The notes below the pieces were generated by a model that was not told the origin of the DNA, ran no database searches, and saw only the letters and a list, made by a program, of their open reading frames with translations. The translations under genes and the position numbers were made by a program. A stretch of 64,000 bases of DNA from the NCBI GenBank assembly GCA_963765935.1, contig CAVXXX010000001.1:1798001-1862000 (forward strand). Direction: 5' to 3'. Within the stretch, counting starts at the first letter, position 1. Each line of letters starts with the position of its first letter. Below, one piece after another: positions 51,835 through 60,946 of this stretch. This DNA comes from JAMXLG01 sp963765935 (GTDB lineage Bacteria; Vulcanimicrobiota; Vulcanimicrobiia; Vulcanimicrobiales; Vulcanimicrobiaceae).

Positions 51835-54329
51835 GAGCCGTGGTGATGGCCGGAGGAGAGGGATCGCGTCTGCGGCCGCTGACTTCCCGGCGTCCCAAAC
51901 CGCTCGCGCCGATTGCGAATCGGCCGGTGATGCATCATATCATCGAGCTCCTTCGGTCGCACGGCATTACGGATATCGTTGCCACGTTGCACTATCTCGC
52001 TGATGAAATCGAAGCCTATTTCGGCGATGGTTCCGCGATGGGCGTGAACATGCATTACGTCGTCGAGGACACGCCGCTCGGCACGGCAGGCGCCGTCAAG
52101 ATGGCGGAAAATTTCTTGCGCGGCGGAACGTTCATCATCATCTCGGGCGACGCGATGACGGATCTCGATGTCACCTCGGTGATCGAAGCGCACCGCAAGG
52201 CAAAGAACGACGCGACGATCGCGCTCTGGCGCGTTAGCAACCCGCTCGAATTCGGCGTCGTAATCACGGACGATGAGGGACAGATCACCCGCTTCATGGA
52301 GAAGCCTTCATGGGGAGAAGTCTTCTCCGATACGATTAATACCGGCATCTACGTGCTCGAGCCCGAGATTCTCGACTACATGGAAGCCGGAAAGAATTAC
52401 GATTTCTCCAAAGATCTTTTTCCCCGGATGCTGCGCGACGGGAAGCGCCTCGGCGGTTACGTCATCTCCGATTACTGGGCTGACGTCGGCAATTTGCAAC
52501 AATACCAGCAAGCGAATTACGACGCGATTTCCGGAGTCGTGCGCACAAAGCGTCCGCCATATGAAATTCGCGCGCACGTGTGGGCGGGTGTCGACTGCCA
52601 AATCGATCCTACGGCAACGATCGAAGGACCGGTTCAACTCGGCGATCGCGTCAAGATCGGTCCCGACGTTACGATTGAGGGACCAGCGTGCGTTGGAAAC
52701 GACGTCGCCGTTGAAACCGGCGCGACGATACGCCGTTCGGTGCTGTGGGAGGACGTCTATATCGGTGGTGATGCTGAATTAGACGATTGCACGGTTGCGA
52801 ATCGCACGATCGTCAAAGAACGCGCGACGATCGGCGAAGGCACCGTGATCGGCGAACGCTGTACGATCGGTGCATCCGCCATCGTACGTCCGCATCTCAA
52901 ACTTTGGCCCGAGAAAAACGTCAGCTCGGGATCGATTATCTCGATGTCGCTCGTATACGGGATCAAGTGGCCCGGGTCGCTCTTCGGCGGCGAAGGCGTG
53001 ACGGGGCTTGCGAACCTCGAGATCACGCCCGAATTTGCGTTGAAGCTCGGTCAGGCGTTCGGATCGTTTCTACGCCCCGGCGATACGGTGATGACCAGTC
53101 GCGATACTCATCCGTCGAGCCGTATCATGAACCGCTGCATCATCTCGGGATTGCTCAGCGTCGGCATCAATGTCGAGGACTTACGCTCGTTCCCCTTACC
53201 GCTCTCGCGCTTCGCAACGCGCAACAGTGGAGACGGCTGCGTGCACACGCGCGTTGCTCCCGGCGACGATCGTTCTTTGCTCTTCGAATTCTTCGACCGC
53301 AGCGGCATCAACGTCGACAAAGCGACGGAACGGAAGATCGAGAATCTGTTCTTTCGCGAGGATTTCCGCCGCGTCAGCATGGACGACGTCGGGTTGTTGA
53401 ACTTCCCCGCTCGCGTTCTCGAGAATTACACGAGCGCATTTATTTCCGCGCTCTCGCCTGAATCGTTGCAGCAGCGCCGGTTCCGCGTCGTGGTCGATTT
53501 TGCATATGGGAACGCCGCGCTCGTGCTTCCGCGCATCCTGAGCAATCTGAATATCGACACCGTCGCCCTCAACGCATACTTCGACGACAATCGCGTCCGC
53601 GGGCGACGGGGCGATCGCGAGCACCTGCTCGAGCAGTTGAGCGACATCGTTTGCACGTTGCGCGCCGATCTCGGACTCTTGCTCGATCACGACGCGGAGA
53701 CGTTCGCCGTCGTAGATGATCGCGGACGAGTGATCGATCACAACGAGTTGATCGCCTTACTCACGCTTCTGGTGGTGCGAGCCGGGGCGAAAATGATCGC
53801 CGTGCCGGTCATGGCACCCTCTGCGATCGACGATATCGCAGCCGAATACGGCGCGAAGGTCATCCGCGCGCGCAGCGACCGCCGTTCGCTCATGGCGCTA
53901 GCCGAATCGCAGGGCAAGGACCTCGCGTTCGCCGGAAGTGCAAATTACGAAGTCGTCTTTCCCGAAATGCACCCGGCGTTTGATGCGCTCTATGCATCCG
54001 CGAAGGTGATGGACTTGCTCGCGCGCGAGGGCCGTCCGTTGAGCGAACTCGTCGATATGTTGCCGTCATGGCACATGGCAACGCTTCGCGTCCCGTGCCC
54101 GTGGGAGCACAAAGGGCGGGTCATGCGTACGCTCATCGCCGAACAAAGGCGCAACGAAATCGAACTCTTCGAAGGCCTGCGCGTAAAACGCGACGGCGGC
54201 TGGGTTCTCGTGCTCCCGGATTCAAGCGATCCCACCTTCACGGTCTACGCGGAAGCCCCCACCGACGGCGACGCGGAAACCTACGCCGAACGCATGGGAA
54301 CCCGAATCGAAGAACTCGTCAACGCATAA
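51831..54329 (+). CDS. Nucleotidyltransferase / phosphomannomutase-like fusion protein
   Basis: An 832-residue fusion. Residues 1-230 are a sugar-phosphate nucleotidyltransferase (VVMAGGEGSRLRPLTSRRPK, TPLGTAGAV, ISGDAMTDLD, YWADVGN). About residues 240-370 are left-handed beta-helix hexapeptide repeats. The rest resembles phosphomannomutase, but the phosphoserine loop (TASHNP type) is absent; GDGCVHTRVAPGDDRS stands in its place, as in related fusions. Activity is probably NDP-sugar synthesis (GDP-mannose or ADP/UDP-glucose). Its place after malQ suggests glucose-1-phosphate use. A dispersed repeat follows the stop. Confidence 0.85.
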   Translation: MRAVVMAGGEGSRLRPLTSRRPKPLAPIANRPVMHHIIELLRSHGITDIVATLHYLADEIEAYFGDGSAMGVNMHYVVEDTPLGTAGAVKMAENFLRGGTFIIISGDAMTDLDVTSVIEAHRKAKNDATIALWRVSNPLEFGVVITDDEGQITRFMEKPSWGEVFSDTINTGIYVLEPEILDYMEAGKNYDFSKDLFPRMLRDGKRLGGYVISDYWADVGNLQQYQQANYDAISGVVRTKRPPYEIRAHVWAGVDCQIDPTATIEGPVQLGDRVKIGPDVTIEGPACVGNDVAVETGATIRRSVLWEDVYIGGDAELDDCTVANRTIVKERATIGEGTVIGERCTIGASAIVRPHLKLWPEKNVSSGSIISMSLVYGIKWPGSLFGGEGVTGLANLEITPEFALKLGQAFGSFLRPGDTVMTSRDTHPSSRIMNRCIISGLLSVGINVEDLRSFPLPLSRFATRNSGDGCVHTRVAPGDDRSLLFEFFDRSGINVDKATERKIENLFFREDFRRVSMDDVGLLNFPARVLENYTSAFISALSPESLQQRRFRVVVDFAYGNAALVLPRILSNLNIDTVALNAYFDDNRVRGRRGDREHLLEQLSDIVCTLRADLGLLLDHDAETFAVVDDRGRVIDHNELIALLTLLVVRAGAKMIAVPVMAPSAIDDIAAEYGAKVIRARSDRRSLMALAESQGKDLAFAGSANYEVVFPEMHPAFDALYASAKVMDLLAREGRPLSELVDMLPSWHMATLRVPCPWEHKGRVMRTLIAEQRRNEIELFEGLRVKRDGGWVLVLPDSSDPTFTVYAEAPTDGDAETYAERMGTRIEELVNA

Positions 54330-54341
54330 ACCCCACCCTTT

Positions 54342-54460
54342 GTCATCCTGAGCCTGTCGAAGGATCGCATCCCACGGAAAAGCCCGACGAAATGTCGCCG
54401 GGCTTTCGAATTGACACGATCCTTCGACTCCGGTGCTTCGCACCTACTCTCAGGACGACA
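54342..54460. repeat. Dispersed repeat, inverted pair with inner hairpin (copy 3)
   Basis: Left arm GTCATCCTGAGC plus CTGTCGAAGGATC (54342-54366). An inner hairpin AAAGCCCG ... CGGGCTTT lies near 54379-54406. The right arm begins GATCCTTCGACTCC (54418) and ends TCAGGACGAC. It lies between convergent genes, 12 bases after one stop and 12 before the other, and can act as a two-way terminator. Confidence 0.8.
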
Positions 54461-54472
54461 AAAAAGAGCGAG

Positions 54473-55741
54473 TTATATGCGTTCGGTCATGAAGGCGACT
54501 TTTGCGTCGAGGACGTCGAGGACGTTCGGCCAGGTGAATTGGCGCGCGGTTTTCGGCGCGTTTTCCCGGATGCGATTTTGGATTGCGGTATTGCGGAAAA
54601 GGCGATCGAGATACGTGGCAAGTTCCAGCGGGTCGCTCGTATCGCAAACGACGGCATTGTCGAACGCGAGCGCGTAGTCTTCGCCGGTTGAACCGCAGAC
54701 CGCGATGCCGCTCGCAGCCATCACCTCGAGTCCGACGAGTCCGAACGGTTCTTTTCCGCTATTTGCAAGCACCGCATCGACGGCGCCGTAGAGCGTGTAG
54801 AGCATCGCGTCGGGAAGGAAACTGCGGACGTTGACGATATCCGCTTGCGAGCGGGAAAGCGTATCCGCAATGGCTTCGACCGTCGGTGTCTCGAACGTCA
54901 CGTCTTCGATCTGCAGCCCACGCTCGGCGGCACGACCGAATACGACGTTTGCGTACGGCTCCTTTCCACCGCGAACAACGAGCTGCACGCGCGTCCCCTC
55001 GTCGCGTAGATCCGCAACTGCATCGATTGCTTGCAGCCATCGTTTGTCGGGATCGAAACGGCCAACTTTGAGCAACATATGGCGTCCCGCAAGTACGCGT
55101 CGCAGATATGCGACGTCGCTTTCCTTGACCTCATCGAAGATCCGCTCGGGAATCCCGTTCGGAATCACTAAGGACTCCGCACCATGTAAAGAAAGCTCGA
55201 ACTTCATATAGCGGCTCACGCACGTGATGTGAGCTGCATCGGCAAGTGCGGGGAAGTCTATGGTATCGAAACCGTAGGTGTTGTTGGCATTCCACGCTAT
55301 GGTGACGGCCGCGCGCAAACCGGCGCTGCGCAGTTGGGCGTCGAGACCCAGGACGGCCGGCACCACCTGCCAGTCTTCCGCGAGCACGAGGACGCGTTCG
55401 CCGCGTGTCGCCGCGGGTTGCACGACGTTTGCGGCCAGAAACGGCGGCACGCTCGAGCCGTAGTCGTTGATCTTCCCCCATTCGCCATCGTAGACGCCCT
55501 GCGGATGATACGCCGAAATCCATTGACACCATCGGCGCAACGTGAGCCGGTCGCCCCGTTGTTCGACTGCGGGCAGTGACGGATCGCCGACGTAGATGAG
55601 ATCGGTATCGAAACCGGCTTCCGCGAGCGCAACGCTAAGTTCCGATGCGCGCACACCGAGGCCACCGACCATTGCGTAGCGGTCTGGACCTTCAAACGAC
55701 AACACGACGGCGCGTCGCGGCAGATGCGGGAAACGAGCCAT
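54473..55741 (-). CDS. GT4-type glycosyltransferase, possible glucan synthase
   Basis: A 422-residue GT-B glycosyltransferase. The N-terminal YAMVGGLGVRASELSVAL echoes the KxGGL nucleotide-sugar loop of glycogen synthases. VIPNGIPERIF, LLKVGRFDPDKRW and EPFGLVGLEVMAASGIAVCG (E-x7-E region) mark the C-terminal donor domain. ATG at 55741 is preferred; ATG at 55759 overlaps the upstream stop. It follows the GH63-like and debranching genes as the third gene of a leftward operon. It could supply the missing GlgA activity or make another glucan or trehalose-like product. Confidence 0.8.
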   Translation of the reverse strand: MARFPHLPRRAVVLSFEGPDRYAMVGGLGVRASELSVALAEAGFDTDLIYVGDPSLPAVEQRGDRLTLRRWCQWISAYHPQGVYDGEWGKINDYGSSVPPFLAANVVQPAATRGERVLVLAEDWQVVPAVLGLDAQLRSAGLRAAVTIAWNANNTYGFDTIDFPALADAAHITCVSRYMKFELSLHGAESLVIPNGIPERIFDEVKESDVAYLRRVLAGRHMLLKVGRFDPDKRWLQAIDAVADLRDEGTRVQLVVRGGKEPYANVVFGRAAERGLQIEDVTFETPTVEAIADTLSRSQADIVNVRSFLPDAMLYTLYGAVDAVLANSGKEPFGLVGLEVMAASGIAVCGSTGEDYALAFDNAVVCDTSDPLELATYLDRLFRNTAIQNRIRENAPKTARQFTWPNVLDVLDAKVAFMTERI

Positions 55742-55751
55742 ACCGTATTCT

Positions 55752-58394
55752 CTACCCATACTCGGAGCGTTGTTCGATCAGTTTGGCAACCAGCGCCGTC
55801 CATCCGGTTTGATGGCTTGCGCCAAGCCCCTTGCCGTTATCGCCGTGAAAGTATTCGTAGAACGGGATGTAGTCGCGCCAATGCGGATCGCGGTTGAATT
55901 TTTCGACGCCGCCGAAGACCGGACGATTGCCTTGCGCATCAGGAAGAAAGATGTCGATCAAACGCTCCGAGAGATGCGACGATACTTGCCACAGGTCCAT
56001 CATCTGTCCGCTGCCCGTCGGGAATTCGATCTTCGCACTGCTGCCGAAATAGTAGTGAAAGCGCTGCAGTGCTTCGATGATCAGAAAATTTATCGGAAAC
56101 CAAATCGGTCCGCGCCAGTTTGAGTTTCCGCCGAAAACGCCGGTCGTCGATTCACCCGGGTCGTAGTCGACGCGATACTCCCGGCCGTCGAGGTGCAGCA
56201 CGAACGGGTGATCCTTATGATATCGAGAGACGCTGCGAATGCCGTGCGGACTCAAGAACGACGCCTCATCGAGCATCTTTTGAACGATGCGCAGCCCTTG
56301 TTCGCGGCCAACGATCGAAAGCAAGCGCCGTTCGCCGACGCCGGGTTCCGTCATACTTGCAACGTTCTGCGCGAGGTCCGGCCGCTTCGCAATGAACCAC
56401 TCGAGGCGCTTTTTAAATGCGGGCAACGCGTCAAGCTCTTCAGGCTCGACGATTTCAACTGCAAGCAATGGAAGTATCCCGACCATCGATAGAATCTTGA
56501 TCGGGATGGTGCGCCCGTCATCGCACATCAGCATGTCGTAGTAAAATCCGTCCTCCTCGTTCCATAGTCCGTTACCGCCCATGTGGTTCATGGCGTTCGC
56601 GATGTAGAGGAAGTGCTCGAAGAATTTCGTCGCGATGTCTTCGTAAATCGGGTTGTGCATCGCGAGTTCGATCGCAATCGCGAGCATGTTGAGAGTGTAG
56701 ATGCCCATCCAACTCGTGCCGTCGGATTGGTTGAGAAATCCGCCACCCGGCAATGGAGCGCTGCGATCGAAGACGCCGATGTTGTCGAGGCCGAGAAAGC
56801 CTCCTTGAAAGACGTTGTTTCCCTGAGCGTCTTTGCGGTTTACCCACCAGGTAAAGTTGAGCAAAAGCTTTTGAAAAACGCGTTCGAGAAACGCTAGATC
56901 GCCGCGCCCGTGTTCTTTCTCCTCGACTTGATAGACACGCAGTGCCGCCCACGCGTGCACCGGCGGGTTGACGTCTCGGAACGCCCATTCATATGCCGGC
57001 AACTGGCCGTTGGGATGCATGAACCATTCGCGCTCGAGCAAGATGAGCTGATTCTTCGCAAAATTTGGATCGATCAGTGCGAAGGAGACTGCGTGAAACG
57101 CAAGATCCCACGCCGCAAACCACGGGTATTCCCATGTATCGGGCATCGACATGACTTCCATCGCATCGAAGTGCGTCCAGTCATGGTTTCGGCCTTGGAG
57201 ACGCGAGGCCGGAGGTGCTGGTTGCAACGGATCGCCGCTGAGCCATCGCGGAACGTGGTAATGGTAAAACTGTTTCGACCATAGCAGACCCGCAAACGCT
57301 TGACGTTGTACGCGCCGCGGTTCGATGTCCGACTGGAACGGATTGATTTCGTCGTAGAAAACATCTGCTTCTTCGAGCCGTTTGTTAAAGATGTCATCGA
57401 ACGTCGATCCGAACGGCTTTTCTCGCGGCGTGTCGGTGAGGCGCAAGAGTGCCTTCCGACGCTCTCCGGCGCCGATCGTCATGGTATAGTGCGCGGACAC
57501 CTTCGTTCCGAACGGTTGCAGATTCACTGCGTTGCGATCGCCGTGAACGATACAGCGCTCGATTCCGTCCTTTACGAATGGCGTCCGGTTACTGATGCCC
57601 CATAAGTCTTCGAAGTTCGTCTCATTTTCGGTGAAGAGTATCTGCGCCGGTGTTTGCGCGTAGAAGTGGTAGTCACCGATTGCGGCTTGGTGCGCAATGA
57701 TGTGAACGTACTCGCGGGTTGCTTCGTGTTGCACGATCGAGGGGCGATCGATGCCCTCGCGCCACGACCACTCGTTCCTGAACCACAGCGTAGGAAGCAG
57801 GTGCAGGTCGTGTGGTTCTCGGGAACGGTTCGTAACGGTAATCCGAATCAAGATGTCGTTCGGCAGCGCCTTTGCGTATTCGATTTCGACGTCGAAGTAG
57901 CGGTCGTCATCGAAAATTCCGGTATCGATCAGCTCGTATTCCGGATCCACGCGCGTTCTACGTCGATTTTCATCGAGGAGTTGCTGATATGGAAAGGCCG
58001 CATGCGGATACTTGTAAAGCGCGCGCATGTAAGCATGCGACGGCACATTATCGAGAAAGAAGTAGTACTCTTTAACGTCCTCACCGTGATTGCCTTGATT
58101 GCCGGTGAGTCCGAAGAATCGCTCTTTTAAGCGGTCATCGTTTCCGTTCCAGAGTGAGAGCGCAAAGCACAAATGCTGGCTGGCGTCCGAAATGCCGAAG
58201 ATCCCGTCTTCGCCCCAACGATAGACGCGCTTCGACGCCATATCGAATGGGAAGTACTCCCAAGCTTCGCCGGTAGCGCTGTAGTCTTCGCGAACGGTTC
58301 CCCACTGCCGGTCGGAGACATACGGACCCCAGCGCCACCACGGAGTACCTCGATCGGCGATGCGATCGCGTTCCGGATTCTCGGCATCGTTCAT
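55752..58394 (-). CDS. GH63-like glucosidase (MGH1-type)
   Basis: An 880-residue (alpha/alpha)6-barrel enzyme of the GH63/MGH1 group acting on alpha-glucosides. Features are WWRWGPYVSDRQWGTVREDY, HDWTHFDAMEVMSMPDTWEY, PWFAAWDLAFHAVSFALIDP with the likely acid, LPAYEWAFRDVNPPVHAWA, and NWRGPIWFPINFLIIEALQR with the likely base region near GPIW. ATG at 58394 overlaps the debranching-enzyme stop as ATGA, with AAGGAG about 7 bases upstream; sequence further upstream is not part of this gene. Natural substrate uncertain: glucosylglycerate-like or glucan ends. Confidence 0.87.
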   Translation of the reverse strand: MNDAENPERDRIADRGTPWWRWGPYVSDRQWGTVREDYSATGEAWEYFPFDMASKRVYRWGEDGIFGISDASQHLCFALSLWNGNDDRLKERFFGLTGNQGNHGEDVKEYYFFLDNVPSHAYMRALYKYPHAAFPYQQLLDENRRRTRVDPEYELIDTGIFDDDRYFDVEIEYAKALPNDILIRITVTNRSREPHDLHLLPTLWFRNEWSWREGIDRPSIVQHEATREYVHIIAHQAAIGDYHFYAQTPAQILFTENETNFEDLWGISNRTPFVKDGIERCIVHGDRNAVNLQPFGTKVSAHYTMTIGAGERRKALLRLTDTPREKPFGSTFDDIFNKRLEEADVFYDEINPFQSDIEPRRVQRQAFAGLLWSKQFYHYHVPRWLSGDPLQPAPPASRLQGRNHDWTHFDAMEVMSMPDTWEYPWFAAWDLAFHAVSFALIDPNFAKNQLILLEREWFMHPNGQLPAYEWAFRDVNPPVHAWAALRVYQVEEKEHGRGDLAFLERVFQKLLLNFTWWVNRKDAQGNNVFQGGFLGLDNIGVFDRSAPLPGGGFLNQSDGTSWMGIYTLNMLAIAIELAMHNPIYEDIATKFFEHFLYIANAMNHMGGNGLWNEEDGFYYDMLMCDDGRTIPIKILSMVGILPLLAVEIVEPEELDALPAFKKRLEWFIAKRPDLAQNVASMTEPGVGERRLLSIVGREQGLRIVQKMLDEASFLSPHGIRSVSRYHKDHPFVLHLDGREYRVDYDPGESTTGVFGGNSNWRGPIWFPINFLIIEALQRFHYYFGSSAKIEFPTGSGQMMDLWQVSSHLSERLIDIFLPDAQGNRPVFGGVEKFNRDPHWRDYIPFYEYFHGDNGKGLGASHQTGWTALVAKLIEQRSEYG

Positions 58395-60349
58395 CCGTGC
58401 TCTCCTTGCACCTCGTGCCAGATGCGTAACAACTCCGCCACACTCCATGCTTGGGCGATCGTTCCGCGTTGATCGTAGGGCGCATCGCCGTCCGAAAGTT
58501 CTGCGAGCGTTCCCACTCCATAGGTACGCACGTGCTCTGCAAACGGTTGCAGATAACGCAGTGCCTCGGTCGTGCTGCCTCCTGCATTGCGGAACGCGCG
58601 CAGAAAGACGCCGGTCAACCACAACCATGCCGTTCCTCGGTGATACGCCGCGTCGCGGTCGTGCGGCGAACCGCCGAACCGGCCAAGATACGCGGGATCG
58701 AGCGGGGAAAGCGACCGAACGCCGCACGGTGTTACGAGAACGCGCGCGGCGAGGTCGACGATTGCGCGCTCGCGTTGCGAATCCAGCATGCGGAAAGGTA
58801 GGCCGACGGCAAACAGTGCGTTGGGTCGAATCGATGCGTCGTTTCCCTCCGGACCGTCCAGCACGTCGTAGAGATAGCTTGTGGTTTCGTTCCAGTAGCG
58901 TGCAAAGGAACGGCGCACCGGCGCGGCGAGCTCGCGATAGACGGACGGATCGCGTCCGAGGAGCTGTGCGAATGCATCCATCGAACGCAGCGCATTGTAC
59001 CACAGCGCGTTGATTTCGACCGGCTTACCGATTCGGGGCGTTACGACCCAATCGCCGATCTTCGCATCCATCCAGGTAAGCTGTACGCCCGGTTCACCGG
59101 CGTAGAGAAGTCCGTCGCTCGCATCGACACCGATGTGATAACGGGTGCCGCGCGCGTACGATGCGATGATGCCATCGGCTACTTCGAAGATGTCGTGCAG
59201 CAATGATTCATCGAACGTCGCAGCGTGATACCGGCGAACCGCCTCGATGAACCAAAGCGCCGCATCGACCGTATTGTACTCCGGTGCAGCACCGCTCTCG
59301 GGGAATCGATTTGGTAACATTCCGCCGTCGATGAAGCGCGCGAACGTTGCGAGAATTGCGCGGGCAATGTCGAAGCGCCCCGTCGTCAACGTGAGTCCGT
59401 CGAGCGCGACCATCGTATCGCGCCCCCAATCGCCGAACCAATGATAACCGGCAATCACGGTTTTGCCCGGCAGGCCCTCGACGCTGCGATCGACGATGAA
59501 TTGGTCCGCCGCCAGCACGAGCGATCGAATCCATTCCGGCGCAGCGATTGCGCTTCGCTGCGCCGTCCGCCACTGCAAAAGCAACGCATCCTCCACATCG
59601 TGAACGCGCTGCAACGACGCTGCTCCGTCGATTTCTTCGATCGGTGCGGTCGACGCAACGACCGTGATCGATTCACCCGCAGCCAGTGTCACCTCGATGG
59701 TGCAGGCGTGATAGTGATCCTCCACGTCATTCAGGCCGCGTTCGGTTTCGCGCAACAACCGAAAACCGTAGTACCATTCGCCGGCTTCGCGGATCGTGCC
59801 GCGATCGATGCCGAGATGCCACGGCGTTCCACCGCCGAGTGCGATCGTCGCACGTTGCCCGTCAATCACGACCGCATGGCCGGCTTCGTACGTCTGCGTT
59901 AACGCATGGTAGTCACGATCGTTGATGTACGCCTTCAACGACAGATCAAGCGGCGCACGTGCGCGCGCAAGCGTGTATGTGATGAACGCCGTCGCCGCGC
60001 CGTCCATCCATATGCGGCGTTCGAGCAGTGCATCGGAGAATGCATAAGTCCACACCGGCACGCGCCCGTCGAGCCGGAAATCCGTAATGTATCGAAAACC
60101 ATCGGGCACGATCGTGCCGTCGCGCCAGCGATTCGCGCCTAGATCGAGAGACCGCCCCCCGTACGCAACGGTGGCATCGAGCTTCACAAGTAGAACGCGC
60201 CGTTCGACCGGAGGCGCGAGTGCAGCGATCAGCAATCCATGGTAGCGCCGCGTCAAAATATCCGAAACGGTTCCGGATGCATAGCCGCCGGAACCGTCGG
60301 TCACGAGCCACTCGCGGCCTTCCGCGATCTCGAGGTGGCCCCACTCCAT
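58391..60349 (-). CDS. Amylo-alpha-1,6-glucosidase (glycogen debranching enzyme, GDE_C)
   Basis: A 652-residue GH133-type enzyme. The N-terminal domain has EWLVTDGSGGYASGTVSDIL and RRYHGLLIAALAPPVERRVL. The catalytic (alpha/alpha)6 barrel has VIAGYHWFGDWGRDTMVALD, NTVDAALWFIEAVRRY, TWMDAKIGDWVVTPRIGKPV and EINALWYNALRSMD, carrying the acidic catalytic residues, with AAYHRGTAWLWLTGVF near the end. It removes single glucose stubs or acts on 1,6 bonds. It is first in the leftward operon and backs up GlgX in the opposite one. Confidence 0.92.
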   Translation of the reverse strand: MEWGHLEIAEGREWLVTDGSGGYASGTVSDILTRRYHGLLIAALAPPVERRVLLVKLDATVAYGGRSLDLGANRWRDGTIVPDGFRYITDFRLDGRVPVWTYAFSDALLERRIWMDGAATAFITYTLARARAPLDLSLKAYINDRDYHALTQTYEAGHAVVIDGQRATIALGGGTPWHLGIDRGTIREAGEWYYGFRLLRETERGLNDVEDHYHACTIEVTLAAGESITVVASTAPIEEIDGAASLQRVHDVEDALLLQWRTAQRSAIAAPEWIRSLVLAADQFIVDRSVEGLPGKTVIAGYHWFGDWGRDTMVALDGLTLTTGRFDIARAILATFARFIDGGMLPNRFPESGAAPEYNTVDAALWFIEAVRRYHAATFDESLLHDIFEVADGIIASYARGTRYHIGVDASDGLLYAGEPGVQLTWMDAKIGDWVVTPRIGKPVEINALWYNALRSMDAFAQLLGRDPSVYRELAAPVRRSFARYWNETTSYLYDVLDGPEGNDASIRPNALFAVGLPFRMLDSQRERAIVDLAARVLVTPCGVRSLSPLDPAYLGRFGGSPHDRDAAYHRGTAWLWLTGVFLRAFRNAGGSTTEALRYLQPFAEHVRTYGVGTLAELSDGDAPYDQRGTIAQAWSVAELLRIWHEVQGEHG

Positions 60350-60361
60350 TGGGAGCGGCTT

Positions 60362-60916
60362 TTATTGCGCTTTGCGCGCTCCCTTCAGGGCCGCGACACC
60401 GATTTCTTGACCGGTGTCGGTGAAGAACGCATTAGCCGTCTCGCGGAAATTCTTGCTCGTGTCCGCGCCGTATTTTACATCGATGTCGAGCAGCACGTCG
60501 GCCGCCACCTGCGGTGGGAAGAGCGATGCGAAAAGACGTTGTACCGTGAAGATGCGATGCTGCGTGCCGGCTGCGATGACGGCACTTGCAAGTTGTTGAC
60601 CGGTGAGGTCGGATTGCGTTGAAATCGAAACATCAGCCCTGCCGGATTTCTGCCACGCATCATCCATTGCAAAGTCGAACGTTGAAATGAACGTACTCGT
60701 GTCGCCGAAACGGTCTTGCAAGTTCTGCATTTCCGCCTGAACCGCTGGAGCTCCGAGCATTGAATTCAGCGCGCGAACGGTAGAGAAACTTCCGGCGCCG
60801 CCCCCTGCCGCATAAAGCGCTCCGGTGAGACCGCTCGTTCGCTGCGTCACGGCGAGGGCTGGAAGCGTCGAGGAGAAGACGAGGATCAAAAAGGCGTAGG
60901 CAACGCGCCGCAACAT
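60362..60916 (-). CDS. Secreted protein of unknown function
   Basis: The product has 184 residues. ATG at 60916 is chosen because GAGG is then 7 bases upstream; ATG at 60922 would leave only one base. A signal peptide (LRRVAYAFLILVFSSTLPAL) precedes a mature helical domain with ALYAAGGGAGSFSTVRALNS, MLGAPAVQAEM, FDFAMDDAWQKSGRADVSIS and LFASLFPPQVAADVLLDIDV. No cysteines or known motifs are seen. It lies 12 bases upstream of the debranching gene and may be cotranscribed with it. Confidence 0.65.
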   Translation of the reverse strand: MLRRVAYAFLILVFSSTLPALAVTQRTSGLTGALYAAGGGAGSFSTVRALNSMLGAPAVQAEMQNLQDRFGDTSTFISTFDFAMDDAWQKSGRADVSISTQSDLTGQQLASAVIAAGTQHRIFTVQRLFASLFPPQVAADVLLDIDVKYGADTSKNFRETANAFFTDTGQEIGVAALKGARKAQ

Positions 60917-60946
60917 AGCCATACCTCGGTTATTCCCCGGTGGACG

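Noticed and set aside
58395..59003. N-terminal extension of the GH63-like frame
   Set aside because: It is Arg/Pro-rich and antiphase to the debranching enzyme gene; the ATGA junction at 58394 marks the true start.
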